Origin: Nonomuraea wenchangensis
GTDB lineage: Bacteria > Actinomycetota > Actinomycetes > Streptosporangiales > Streptosporangiaceae
Direction of reading: 5' to 3'
Length of the DNA: 64,000 nt
Assembly (NCBI RefSeq): GCF_900111685.1
Contig: NZ_FOHX01000009.1
Span: 186,001 to 250,000, forward strand
Made by a program: the position numbers and the translations under genes. This document shows positions 8,345 through 16,338 of this stretch, piece by piece (positions within the stretch are counted from its first letter, which is position 1; each line of letters starts with the position of its first letter). The notes beneath the pieces are model-generated. The model was not told where the DNA came from, made no database searches, and saw only the letters and a program-made list of their open reading frames with translations.

Positions 8345-9691
8345 GTGCTCCGGCCCCTCTGGAAGCCGTCCGTCGCCCTAGCCGGAACCCTCGCCCTCGC
8401 CGGATGCGCCGGCAGCGACGCGGCCACCACCCCCGCCTTCCCCACCTGGCACAACGCGCAGGTCCACGTCGTCAGCCGGCTGTCCGAGGCGGCCGGGGTG
8501 GTGACCACGACCTCGATGAAGCCCGACGGCTCCCTGGAGACGGTGGCCGTACGACTGCGCGACGGCCGACGGCTGTGGGCCTATCCGGCCACGATGGCCG
8601 GCCGGCTGCCCGGCATGGGCGTCTCCGCCCCCGCGATCGTCGAGACCGGTGGCGGCGAGGGCGTGGTCGTGGCGCTCGACCCGGCGCGCAAGGGCCGGTG
8701 GAAGGCCACGCTGGTGGCCCGTGACGCGCACTCCGGCGTGCAGAAGTGGACCCGGCCGGTCCACTCCTCGTTCGGGCCGCAGCGCTGCGGGCCCTACATC
8801 TGCCTGTCGGAGCACACGGCGCTGGCCAAGGCCCGCACGGTGGTGCTCGACCCGGCCGGCGGCAAACCGGTGTGGAAGCTGCCGGGCATCTCCGAGGTCG
8901 AGTGGTCCGACCAGGCGCGGGTGCTGCTGCTGCGGCTGTCGGACGACCCGATGGTGGAGTCGTACGAGCTCAAGACCGGCAAGCTGCAGTGGCAGCAGCC
9001 GATCGAGCAGGCGCTCGGGCCGGGCGTCGATCTGTCGGGCGGCTGGGCGTTCGGCGCGGCGGGCGACGACCTGGTCGGCTACGTCGCTCCTTACACCGAT
9101 CCGCGCACCAGGCGGCTGTCCACGTTCGGGCTGTTCTCGCTGCGCAGGACCGACGGCACGATCAACTGGATCCGCCCGTCGGTCGTGCGCGTCTACCCCA
9201 GCGGCAACCCCGGCTACGCGCCCGTGGTGCGGCCGGTGGACCGCCAGGGCGCCTACGGCGGCTTCGCCCGGCTCGACCCGGCGTCGGGGCGGGTGGTGGG
9301 GCAGGTCGGCGCGGCCGACGTGCCCGGCTCCGGCTGGTGGCTGGCCTTCCCCGAGCGCATGGACAAACTGGGCTTCCTGGCCCACGGCGCCAAGGGCTCG
9401 GTCTACGACCTGGCCTCGGGCCGACCGGCTCCGGTGGAGGAGGAGCGGAGCTGGTCCTTCTGCGTCACCGACCCCAAGCCGCTGCCGCTGAAGGGCCAGC
9501 CGCCCGGCTTCTACTCGACGGCGGCCCTCTGCGAGTACGACCTCGCCACTGGGCAGCGGGTCACCACGGCGGGCCCGCCCCCGGCGTGGTTCACCGGCAG
9601 CACGGCGGGCTGGCGGCTGTGGCGCGACGAGAAGGGGGCGCTGCACGGGATCAACGACAACACGGCGAGCGCGCCGGGCATGTACGGGTAA
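8345..9691 (+). CDS. PQQ-repeat-like lipoprotein
   Basis: A 448-residue lipoprotein with signal peptide MLRPLWKPSVALAGTLALAG and lipobox LAGC (cysteine about 21). The body is Trp/Gly-rich with repeated motifs such as DGRRLWAYP, HSGVQKWTRPV, GGKPVWKLPG, TGKLQWQQP and DGTINWIRP, each about 50 residues apart. This is the blade pattern of PQQ-like beta-propellers. Such proteins can act as extracellular scaffolds; no enzyme residues are evident. GTG 8345 is chosen because GGAGGG lies eight bases upstream and the signal peptide begins exactly there. Confidence 0.72.
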   Translation: MLRPLWKPSVALAGTLALAGCAGSDAATTPAFPTWHNAQVHVVSRLSEAAGVVTTTSMKPDGSLETVAVRLRDGRRLWAYPATMAGRLPGMGVSAPAIVETGGGEGVVVALDPARKGRWKATLVARDAHSGVQKWTRPVHSSFGPQRCGPYICLSEHTALAKARTVVLDPAGGKPVWKLPGISEVEWSDQARVLLLRLSDDPMVESYELKTGKLQWQQPIEQALGPGVDLSGGWAFGAAGDDLVGYVAPYTDPRTRRLSTFGLFSLRRTDGTINWIRPSVVRVYPSGNPGYAPVVRPVDRQGAYGGFARLDPASGRVVGQVGAADVPGSGWWLAFPERMDKLGFLAHGAKGSVYDLASGRPAPVEEERSWSFCVTDPKPLPLKGQPPGFYSTAALCEYDLATGQRVTTAGPPPAWFTGSTAGWRLWRDEKGALHGINDNTASAPGMYG

Positions 9692-9723
9692 ATCCTTCCG
9701 GGGGGCGGCGAGGCTCGCGCGAA

Positions 9724-9740
9724 GAACTGGAATATAGTTC
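9724..9740. promoter_or_regulatory. Inverted repeat in the thiolase promoter
   Basis: GAACT-GGAATAT-AGTTC is a perfect 5-bp dyad with a 7-base centre. TACTAT (9741-9746), directly after it, fits an actinobacterial -10 box. The dyad would therefore lie where a repressor could block the thiolase gene. TetR-type regulators of fatty-acid and sterol breakdown use comparable small dyads; the actual regulator is not in the window. Confidence 0.4.
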
Positions 9741-9769
9741 TACTATTAGCCGCCGACAAAGGAGGGGCC

Positions 9770-10987
9770 ATGCCCGAGGCAGTCATCGTCGCAACCGCGC
9801 GTTCGCCCATCGGACGAGCCTTCAAGGGGTCGCTCAAGGACATCAGGCCCGACGACCTGACCGTGCAGATGATCCAGGCGGCCCTGGCCAAGGTGCCCCA
9901 GCTCGATCCGCACACCATCGACGACATCATGCTGGGGTGCGGCCTGCCCGGCGGCGAGCAGGGCTTCAACATGGCCCGGGTGGTGGCGGTGCTGCTCGGG
10001 CTCGACGACGTGCCCGGCACCACCGTGACCCGCTACTGCTCCTCCTCGCTCCAGACCACCCGCATGGCCTTCCACGCCATCAAGGCGGGCGAGGGCGACG
10101 TGTTCGTCTCCGCGGGCGTGGAGACCGTCTCACGCTTCGTCAAGGGCAACTCCGACTCGCTGCCCGACACGCACAACCCGCTCTTCCTGGACGCCCTGGC
10201 GCGCACCAAGTCGTTCACCGAGGGCGGCAAGACCTGGCACGACCCGCGCGAGGACGGCGACGTCCCCGACGTCTACGTCGCGATGGGCCAGACCGCCGAG
10301 AACGTCGCCCAGCTGCGCGGCGTCAGCCGCCAGGAGCAGGACGAGTTCGGCGTGCGCTCCCAGAACCTCGCCGAGAAGGCGCTGGCCGACGGCTTCTGGG
10401 CCAAGGACATCACGCCCGTCACGCTGCCCGACGGCACCGTGGTGAGCGGGGACGACGGGCCGCGGCCGGGCACCACGTACGAGAAGGTGGCCGGCCTCCA
10501 GCCGGTCTTCCGCCCGGACGGCACGGTCACGGCCGGCAACTGCTGCCCGCTCAACGACGGCGCCGCCGCCGTGGTGATCATGAGCGACGTCAAGGCGGCC
10601 GAGCTGGGCATCACGCCGCTGGCCCGGATCATCTCCACCGGCGTCTCCGGCCTGTCGCCGGAGATCATGGGCCTCGGCCCGGTGGACGCCTCGCGGCAGG
10701 CGCTGGCGCGGGCCGGGATGGCCATCGAGGACGTCGACCTGGTCGAGATCAACGAGGCGTTCGCGGCCCAGGTCATCCCGTCCTACCAGGAGCTGGGCAT
10801 CGACCTCGACCGGCTCAACGTCAACGGCGGGGCCATCGCGGTCGGCCACCCGTTCGGCATGACCGGCGCCCGGATCACCTCCACGCTCATCAACGGCCTC
10901 CAGCACCACGACAAGACCATCGGCCTGGAGACGATGTGCGTGGGCGGCGGCCAGGGCATGGCCATGCTCCTGGAGCGCCTGAGCTGA
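9770..10987 (+). CDS. Acetyl-CoA C-acyltransferase (thiolase)
   Basis: A 405-residue thiolase that cleaves 3-ketoacyl-CoA or condenses two acyl-CoAs. The nucleophile is Cys90 in TRYCSSSLQ. The His loop reads GGAIAVGHPFGMTGAR and the second cysteine is in TMCVGGGQGMAML. The strong site AAAGGAGGGGCC precedes ATG. It stands alone, with no hydratase/dehydrogenase beside it, and ends at a strong hairpin. The N-terminal half resembles degradative FadA-type enzymes more than biosynthetic ones, but the direction is not certain. Confidence 0.87.
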   Translation: MPEAVIVATARSPIGRAFKGSLKDIRPDDLTVQMIQAALAKVPQLDPHTIDDIMLGCGLPGGEQGFNMARVVAVLLGLDDVPGTTVTRYCSSSLQTTRMAFHAIKAGEGDVFVSAGVETVSRFVKGNSDSLPDTHNPLFLDALARTKSFTEGGKTWHDPREDGDVPDVYVAMGQTAENVAQLRGVSRQEQDEFGVRSQNLAEKALADGFWAKDITPVTLPDGTVVSGDDGPRPGTTYEKVAGLQPVFRPDGTVTAGNCCPLNDGAAAVVIMSDVKAAELGITPLARIISTGVSGLSPEIMGLGPVDASRQALARAGMAIEDVDLVEINEAFAAQVIPSYQELGIDLDRLNVNGGAIAVGHPFGMTGARITSTLINGLQHHDKTIGLETMCVGGGQGMAMLLERLS

Positions 10988-10992
10988 CGCGC

Positions 10993-11031
10993 GCGCTTCG
11001 GCGCCCGGCCCGCAGCCGGGCGCCGGAGCGC
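10993..11031. terminator. Strong bidirectional hairpin between convergent genes
   Basis: A 17-bp stem with one G-T-type pair and a 5-base loop (CCGCA). The inner ten pairs are GGCGCCCGGC with GCCGGGCGCC. It fills the whole gap between the stops of the thiolase (forward) and the F420/FMN enzyme (reverse). There is no T-tract, as is common for actinomycete terminators. Confidence 0.75.
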
Positions 11032-11032
11032 T

Positions 11033-11440
11033 TCAGCCGCGACGGTCGGGGCCGGCGGAGACCGGCGTGATGCGCAGCAGGACGCGCCGCTCGCGGGCCA
11101 TCGCGGCGCGGTAGTCCTCCCAGTCGGGGTGCTCGCCCGAGATGTCGCGGTAGTAGGTGATCAGCGGCTCCATGGCCTCGGGCAGCGAGAGGACCTCGGC
11201 GGTGCCGTCGACCTGGATCCATTCGCCGTAGAAGGCGCTCGTGAAGGCGCACAGCGACACGTGGGGGTCGTGCCGGACGTTGCGGGTCTTGAACGCCGTC
11301 TCGCGCGTGCTGACGACGATGTGCGGCCCCTGCACGCCGACCGTCACCGGCGACATCTGCGGGCGCCCATCGCGATGCCGGGTGAGCAGGACGGCGTTGT
11401 GGTTGTCGCGGAGGAAGGCCACTGCCTTGTCGAGGTCCAT
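11033..11440 (-). CDS. PPOX-class (F420/FMN-binding) split-barrel protein
   Basis: A 135-residue protein of the pyridoxamine-phosphate-oxidase-like fold. In actinomycetes this fold often binds F420 and reduces small substrates. Characteristic are AVLLTRHRDGRPQMSPVTVG at the N-terminus and WIQVDGTAEVLSLPEA in the second half. ATG 11440 gives the usual start (MDLDKAVAFL); ATG 11458 would add six residues. Cofactor choice between F420, FMN and heme cannot be settled by eye. Confidence 0.72.
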   Translation of the reverse strand: MDLDKAVAFLRDNHNAVLLTRHRDGRPQMSPVTVGVQGPHIVVSTRETAFKTRNVRHDPHVSLCAFTSAFYGEWIQVDGTAEVLSLPEAMEPLITYYRDISGEHPDWEDYRAAMARERRVLLRITPVSAGPDRRG

Positions 11441-11464
11441 GACCTCATGGTGTCGCATGACGAC

Positions 11465-11489
11465 GCGCCCGCGCTTGCGGCACGGGCGC
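11465..11489. terminator. Hairpin between the DUF4287 and F420-type genes
   Basis: GCGCCCG and CGGGCGC form a 7-bp dyad around an 11-base centre, just downstream of the stop of the reverse-strand DUF4287 gene and upstream of the next reverse gene. It may attenuate or end transcription of DUF4287. No T-tract. Confidence 0.35.
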
Positions 11490-11504
11490 GGGTCGGTGAC
11501 GGGC

Positions 11505-11738
11505 CTAGATGAAGCCCATCCGGTTACGGCGGTGCCGCTCGTGCTCGTGGACGATGGCGGCGGCATAGCCGTGGGTCAGCCCGTGCTCGTCGGCGAGCCA
11601 GTTGGCCCGCTCGGCGCACCTGAGGAATGACGGGCCGTTGTCGATGGCTTGGAACCACTCGGGGAGTTCGCGTCCCGTTATCATGGGGACCCTTGCGATC
11701 AGCTTCGTCTGCGTCTCCGGTGAGTGGTTCAAGGACAT
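11505..11738 (-). CDS. DUF4287 domain protein
   Basis: A 77-residue soluble protein. The region ELPEWFQAIDNGPSFLRCAE followed by ANWLADEHGLTHGYAAAIVH is the core of DUF4287, a small helical domain of unknown function. It starts with ATG 11738 behind GGAGGTGCCC. GTG 11744 is in frame but too close to the ribosome-binding site. It lies between the F420-type enzyme and the Bax-inhibitor-like gene, all on the reverse strand but separated by hairpins. Confidence 0.72.
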   Translation of the reverse strand: MSLNHSPETQTKLIARVPMITGRELPEWFQAIDNGPSFLRCAERANWLADEHGLTHGYAAAIVHEHERHRRNRMGFI

Positions 11739-11854
11739 GGGCACCTCCGCGGATTAAGGTCCTTTGCTTGACACTGCAACACCATCCATCGAAAGGCAAG
11801 ACCCCTGGCTGCCTGGAATCCGTGACGGCACGTAGATTTTCGGTCGCACAAAGA

Positions 11855-11882
11855 GAGGGCCCCGCGTGAACGCGGAGCCCTC
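11855..11882 (-). terminator. Terminator of the Bax-inhibitor-like gene
   Basis: GAGGGCCCCGCG-TGAA-CGCGGAGCCCTC is a 12-bp stem with one imperfect pair and a tetraloop. On the reverse strand it follows the BI-1 stop codon by about 25 bases and continues into CTCTTTGTG, a weak T-rich tail. Confidence 0.7.
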
Positions 11883-11905
11883 GGAGGTGACGACGATGTC
11901 TACGC

Positions 11906-12697
11906 TCAGTCACCGTCGCTGAAATAGCTGATGAACCGCAGAACCTCCAGGTAGATCCAGACGAGGCTCAGCGTCAGGCCGAACGCGCACTGCCAGGCGA
12001 ACTTCTCCGGCGCGCCCTGGCGGACGCCCTGCTCGATCGAGTCGAAGTCGAGCAGCAGGAAGAAGCAGCCGAGCAGGATCATGACGATGCTGAACACCCA
12101 GCCGATGGGGCTGTCGGTGCGCAGCCCGAGGCCGACGCCGTTGAAGATGCCGACCAGCAGGTTGACCAGCACGAGGCCCAGGGCCGCGATGGCCGCCGCG
12201 ACCACGAACTTCACCAGCTTGGGCGTCACCCGCACGATCCGCAGCGCGTGGACGGTCAGCACGGCGCCGAAGGCGAAGGCCGTGCCGAGCACCGCCTGCA
12301 GCACGATGCCGCTGATGGCGCCCTCGAAGAGCTGGCTGATCTTGCCCAGGAAGATGCCCTCGAAGAAGGCGTAGCCCAGGATGAGCGCCGGGTTGGTGCT
12401 CTGCGTGAACGAGGCGATCAGGCCCAGGACCAGCGCGACGACCGCGCCGACGATCGCGAACATGGGGGGCACGTTGAGCACCCACGCCGCCGCGGCGGCG
12501 AGGACGAGCGTGCCGAGGGTCAGGAAGCCGCGCACCACCACGTCGTCGAGGGTCATGGTGCGGAACGCGGGGCGGCTCGGGGGGGCGTACGACGGGGAGT
12601 CGTACATGTTCTGCAGCACGTCAGGGGACGGGGCCGGCCCTGACCATGCTCCCGCCTGCCGGCGGGTCCTGCTGAAAACGGGGTTCTTGCTCTCCAT
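11906..12697 (-). CDS. Bax inhibitor-1/YccA family membrane protein
   Basis: A 263-residue membrane protein. The first 60 residues are polar and Pro/Ser-rich. About seven helices then fill 62-255, as in the BI-1/YccA/UPF0005 family. Family members are leak channels for calcium or other ions. Helix 7 with acidic residues (FFLLLDFDSIEQGVRQGAP) holds the conserved Asp pair. ATG 12697 is preceded by AGGAGG. It is transcribed alone and ends at a clear terminator. Confidence 0.82.
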   Translation of the reverse strand: MESKNPVFSRTRRQAGAWSGPAPSPDVLQNMYDSPSYAPPSRPAFRTMTLDDVVVRGFLTLGTLVLAAAAAWVLNVPPMFAIVGAVVALVLGLIASFTQSTNPALILGYAFFEGIFLGKISQLFEGAISGIVLQAVLGTAFAFGAVLTVHALRIVRVTPKLVKFVVAAAIAALGLVLVNLLVGIFNGVGLGLRTDSPIGWVFSIVMILLGCFFLLLDFDSIEQGVRQGAPEKFAWQCAFGLTLSLVWIYLEVLRFISYFSDGD

Positions 12698-12868
12698 CGC
12701 TGCCTCCTGTGTCGCCGAGCCTACGGGGCCTGGCGGCACCTTGGTCAACTCGCGCTCAGATCGGGGTTCGTGGGGGACTTCGGCAGCGATGACAACGAAC
12801 GTGGCCACCCCGGAGTTCCCAAGGTCATCCACCGTGCCGAAAAACGTATTTCCAATGGTAGAAGCAGG

Positions 12869-12941
12869 TGCCCCCGGCGGGATTCGAACCCGCACGTCAA
12901 CCCTTTTAAGGGGTTTGCCTCTGCCATTGGGCTACGGGGGC
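12869..12941 (-). tRNA. tRNA with anticodon UAA and a short variable loop
   Basis: A complete 73-base cloverleaf: acceptor GCCCCCG with CGGGGGC, anticodon stem AACCC with GGGTT, loop CTTAAAA, variable loop GACGT (5 bases), T arm GCGGG-TTCGAAT-CCCGC, discriminator A, no encoded CCA. The anticodon at 12906-12908 is UAA, which reads the leucine codon UUA. Leucine tRNAs normally have a long extra arm, which is absent here. The D arm is weak (GCCC against AGGC, one mismatch). It may be an odd Leu tRNA, a tRNA with another identity, or a decaying copy. Confidence 0.75.
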
Positions 12942-12990
12942 GCCGCAATCATACGAAACGGACCATGCTTCCGAGGAGCACAACTTCGCA

Positions 12991-13530
12991 TCAAGCGTCA
13001 CAACTGTGAAGTTGGATGTGAAGTGATAGGGCTCCTGGCACTCTGTCCAAGAAGAGTAGACCGTCCAGATGGTCCAGTTGGTGCTGAATGCAGCGGGCTT
13101 CGAAGGCATCGGCTTCGATGGTGACGGCCTCCCCCGTGCCTGGCAAATGCGCATGTACGGTGATTCGAGTGGCGCGTAGGACGTCCGCCGTGAGCCCGGC
13201 GATCGAGGCGCACCCCTCCCGCCCATGATCCCAATGGGAGGCCCCGACGAGGCGCGGATTGGCCAGAACGCACTCTCCGGCGTACGAACGGCTCCGGGGG
13301 TGGCGTGCGGTGTCGAAGGCGATCAGACGGCCGCTGAGGCCGATCTGAGGGGCCGCGAGCCCCGTCGTGGCCGGCAGGCCGCGCAGGGTGGCGAGGAGAT
13401 CGGCGGCGGCGGCCACGACGCCGGGGTCAATCGGGTCCACCGGCTCGGCCGCGGCGGACAGGGCGGGGTGGGGCGCCCGCAGCACGTCCCTGGCCGTTCC
13501 CGAGCCCCCACCGGGGCCCGGGCCCGTCAC
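12991..13530 (-). CDS. Peptide-deformylase-like protein with catalytic Glu replaced by Gln
   Basis: A 179-residue protein of the peptide deformylase family, which removes formyl from new N-termini. Motif 1 is TTGLAAPQIG and motif 2 is EGCASI with the metal-binding Cys. Motif 3 is QHQLDHLDG, where the family has QHELDH. Both metal-binding His residues are kept but the general acid/base Glu is Gln (codon CAA). The GTG start overlaps the stop of the upstream ACT-domain gene by four bases, so the two are co-translated. It is either a very weak deformylase or a binding protein with this fold. Confidence 0.75.
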   Translation of the reverse strand: MTGPGPGGGSGTARDVLRAPHPALSAAAEPVDPIDPGVVAAAADLLATLRGLPATTGLAAPQIGLSGRLIAFDTARHPRSRSYAGECVLANPRLVGASHWDHGREGCASIAGLTADVLRATRITVHAHLPGTGEAVTIEADAFEARCIQHQLDHLDGLLFLDRVPGALSLHIQLHSCDA

Positions 13531-14039
13531 AGCAGGTCCGGTTCTACGGGGCGGAAGGTTATCTCGGCGTCGAGGCCGGCCCCGACGGCCGCGAGCCTGC
13601 GCATGAGGGCCGCCACGTCCACCTCCTTCGGCAGCTCGACGTCGGCGATGAGCACGTAGAGCCGCCCGGAGAGCCGCGTGCTCATGCCGGTGATGTTGCC
13701 GCCGTCGGCGGCCAGCACGGCGCTGACGGCCGAGACGATCCCGGTCCGGTCCGGGCCATGGACGGTGAGGACGTAGCCGAGGCCGTCGCCCTCCTCGCAG
13801 AAGTGCCTGCGGGCCTCGATGGCGGAGGCGGTCACCACCAGGTCGGAGGTCCGCAGCCGCTTGAGCACCTCGTCGCAGTCGAGGTCGCCGGAGACCAGGA
13901 GCATCATGGCCACGTGCCCGCCGAGCAGCGTCATGGTCGAGTCCTGGATGTTCGCCCCGCAGTCGGCGAGCGAACCGGTGACGGCGGCGATCACGCCGGG
14001 CCTGTCCACGCCGAGCACGGTCACCGCTGAAAGCCCCAC
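13527..14039 (-). CDS. Two-ACT-domain protein (GcvR-like)
   Basis: A 170-residue protein made of two ACT domains (about 3-80 and 88-165). Each begins with the typical beta strand and loop (VTVLGVDRPGVIAAVTGSLA; LTVHGPDRTGIVSAVSAVLA). ACT domains bind amino acids. The GcvR-like layout without a catalytic or DNA-binding domain suggests a regulator sensing an amino acid such as glycine or serine. GTG 14039 has GGAAGGGG upstream. It forms an operon with the deformylase-like gene. Confidence 0.75.
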   Translation of the reverse strand: MGLSAVTVLGVDRPGVIAAVTGSLADCGANIQDSTMTLLGGHVAMMLLVSGDLDCDEVLKRLRTSDLVVTASAIEARRHFCEEGDGLGYVLTVHGPDRTGIVSAVSAVLAADGGNITGMSTRLSGRLYVLIADVELPKEVDVAALMRRLAAVGAGLDAEITFRPVEPDLL

Positions 14040-14116
14040 GGTGCCACCCCTTCCGCTTGCGCCAGGGGTGCCGGAACGCCCCGGCCGTCGCGGCCGGGGC
14101 GCTCGCCGTACCGGGG

Positions 14117-15433
14117 CTAGCGGCGCATCGTCGCGACGGCGGCCCTGAAGCCCTCGCGCGGGTGCTCCATCTCACCGAGGGAGATCGTCTCGCGCTTGAA
14201 GAACAGGGCCAGGGTCCAATCGACGACGACGCGGACCTTGCGGTTCAGCGTCGGCACCCGCGACAGATGGTAGGTGCGGTGCATGAACCATGCAGGGAAT
14301 CCGCGAAGCTTGACGCCGTAGACATTGGCGACACCCTGATGCAGGCCGAGACCGGCGACCGATCCGACATACTTGTGGCGGTATTCCATCAATTCGTGAC
14401 CGCGCAGGTGGCGGACGATGTTGTCGGCCAGCACCTTGGCCTGGCGCACCGCGTGCTGGGCGTTGGGCGCGCAGTACTGCCCGGGGTTGGTGACGTCGGG
14501 GACGCCCGCCGCGTCGCCGGCCGCGAAGGCCCCCGGGCTGCCGTGGACGGTCAGCAGCGCGGTGGTCTTGATCCGGCCGCGCTCGTCGAGCGGCAGGTCG
14601 CTGTCGTTGACGACCGGGCTGGGCTTGACGCCCGCCGTCCACACCAGCGTCTCGGCGTCGAACTCGGCGCCGTCGGAGAGCACCACGTGCCCGCCCTCGC
14701 AGGACTCCAGCCTGGTCTCCAGCCTGACGTCGATGCCGCGCTCGCGGAGCTGCTCCAGCGTCCACTTGCCCATCTCGGGGCCCACCTCGGGCAGCACCCT
14801 GCTGGTCGCCTCGACGAGCACCCAGCGGATGTCCGAGGGCTTGATGTTGCGGTAGTAGCGCACGGAGTCCTTGGCCATGTCCTCCAGCTCGGCCAGGGCC
14901 TCCACGCCGGCGAAGCCCGCGCCGACCACCACGAACGTCAGCGCCCTGCGCCGCACCTCGGGGTCCTCGGTCGACTCGGCCACGTCCAGCAGGTGCAGCA
15001 CGCGGTTGCGCAGCGCGATGGCCTCGCCGACGGTCTTGAAGCCGATGCCGATGTCGGTCAGGCCGGGGATCGGCAGCGTGCGGGAGATGGACCCGGCCGC
15101 CATGACGAGCACGTCGTAGGCGATCTGGCGCGGCTCGCCCTCGGCCGGCTGGAAGGTCACCACGCGGTCGCCGTGCTTGACGGTGGTGACGGTGCCGTTC
15201 AGGATGCGCACCTTCGGCAGGACCCGCCGCAGCGGCGCCACCAGGTGCCGGGGGGAGAGGTTGCCGGCCGCCGCCTCGGGGAGGAACGGCTGGTACGTCA
15301 TGTAGGACTGGGGATCGATGATCGTGATGTGCACCTCGCCGCCGCGCAGCTCGCGAGAGAGCTTGCGCTGCAGCCGGAGCGCCGTGTAAAGGCCGACGTA
15401 TCCACCGCCGACGATGAGAATGTGCTTGTTCAT
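14117..15433 (-). CDS. ndh: NADH dehydrogenase type II
   Basis: A 438-residue non-pumping NADH:quinone oxidoreductase of the membrane surface. FAD site: ILIVGGGYVGLYTALRLQ near the N-terminus. NAD site: VVVGAGFAGVEALAELED in the middle. A later flavin-contact motif is AAGDAAGVPD. The C-terminal 60 residues (RVVVDWTLALFFKRETISLG) contain the amphipathic membrane-attachment helix. A perfect Rex operator lies 24-43 bases upstream of ATG, which predicts repression at low NADH/NAD ratio and release when NADH builds up. It is transcribed alone. Confidence 0.88.
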   Translation of the reverse strand: MNKHILIVGGGYVGLYTALRLQRKLSRELRGGEVHITIIDPQSYMTYQPFLPEAAAGNLSPRHLVAPLRRVLPKVRILNGTVTTVKHGDRVVTFQPAEGEPRQIAYDVLVMAAGSISRTLPIPGLTDIGIGFKTVGEAIALRNRVLHLLDVAESTEDPEVRRRALTFVVVGAGFAGVEALAELEDMAKDSVRYYRNIKPSDIRWVLVEATSRVLPEVGPEMGKWTLEQLRERGIDVRLETRLESCEGGHVVLSDGAEFDAETLVWTAGVKPSPVVNDSDLPLDERGRIKTTALLTVHGSPGAFAAGDAAGVPDVTNPGQYCAPNAQHAVRQAKVLADNIVRHLRGHELMEYRHKYVGSVAGLGLHQGVANVYGVKLRGFPAWFMHRTYHLSRVPTLNRKVRVVVDWTLALFFKRETISLGEMEHPREGFRAAVATMRR

Positions 15434-15456
15434 CCTGAGGCCCCATCCCTCGTCTG

Positions 15457-15476
15457 CTTGTGAAAGCATTCACAAG
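15457..15476. promoter_or_regulatory. Rex (redox repressor) operator upstream of ndh
   Basis: CTTGTGAAAGCATTCACAAG is a perfect 8-bp dyad with a 4-base centre. It contains TTGTGAA-N4-TTCACAA, the known Rex operator. Rex in Streptomyces controls ndh, cydABCD and nuo. The site is in the only gap between UDG and ndh and lies just upstream of the ndh start. Confidence 0.9.
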
Positions 15477-15525
15477 GTTATGTCAGGAGGAGCAAAAGAA
15501 GCCAATCCCTACATGGTGGGACGCG

Positions 15526-16320
15526 TCACAGTGCCAGTGACCTGGCCTTCTCGAAGATCGAGTCCAGCATCTGGGCGGTGACGCGGCCGGTGAAGGTGTT
15601 CTGCTGGCTCGGGTGGTAGCAGCCGAGCAGGGTGACCGGCGCGTCGCCGTGCCGGACCTCCACCTCGGCGCCGTGCCCGAACGGCGGGCGGCTGCGCGGC
15701 AGCTCGTAGCCCGCCTCCCTGAGCGCCGGCCACATGGCCTGCCAGGCGTAGCCGCCGAGCGCCACCACCACCCGTACGTACGGCGCGACCAGCGCCAGCT
15801 CCCGCGCCATCCACGGGAAGCAGGCGGCCTTCTCCTCCGGCGTCGGCTTGTTGGCGGGAGGCGCGCAGCGCACCGAGGCCACCACGCGCGTGTCGATGAG
15901 CCGCTGGCCGTCGCCCGCGTACGTGCTGGTCTCCCGCTCCGCCAGCCCCGAGCGGTACAGCGAGGCGAACAGCCAGTCGCCGCTGCGGTCGCCGGTGAAG
16001 ATCCGGCCGGTGCGGTTGCCGCCGTGCGCGGCCGGGGCCAGCCCGACCAGCAGCACGCGCGGCCGCTCGGCGCCCCAGCCGGGGACGGGCCGGCCCCAGT
16101 ACGTCTCGTCCGCGAACGCGCGCCGCTTCACCGTGGCCACCTCCTCCCGCCACTCCACCAGGCGGGGGCAGGCCCGGCAGACCGACTGCCTCGCGGTGAG
16201 CTCCGCGAGGTCGTCACTGCCGGCGGCGAGGCGGCGCACGCCGGCGGGGTCGTGCGCGACGGGGGTGTCAGCGGTGGCGGGGTCGCCCGGCCAGCCGGTG
16301 CCCGGTGGTACGAAGCTCAT
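15526..16320 (-). CDS. Uracil-DNA glycosylase, type 5 (UDGb)
   Basis: A 264-residue DNA repair enzyme that removes uracil and other deaminated bases. The active-site motif is VGLAPAAHGGNRTGRIFTGD, as in type-5 enzymes of high-GC bacteria and thermophiles. Cysteines of the 4Fe-4S cluster appear in VCRACPRL, RCAPP and ACFPW. The C-terminal loop GCYHPSQQNTFTG matches the family DNA-intercalating region. It is on the same strand as the HAAS/PadR genes upstream. Confidence 0.88.
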   Translation of the reverse strand: MSFVPPGTGWPGDPATADTPVAHDPAGVRRLAAGSDDLAELTARQSVCRACPRLVEWREEVATVKRRAFADETYWGRPVPGWGAERPRVLLVGLAPAAHGGNRTGRIFTGDRSGDWLFASLYRSGLAERETSTYAGDGQRLIDTRVVASVRCAPPANKPTPEEKAACFPWMARELALVAPYVRVVVALGGYAWQAMWPALREAGYELPRSRPPFGHGAEVEVRHGDAPVTLLGCYHPSQQNTFTGRVTAQMLDSIFEKARSLAL

Positions 16321-16338
16321 GACACCGATGGTGCCCGA

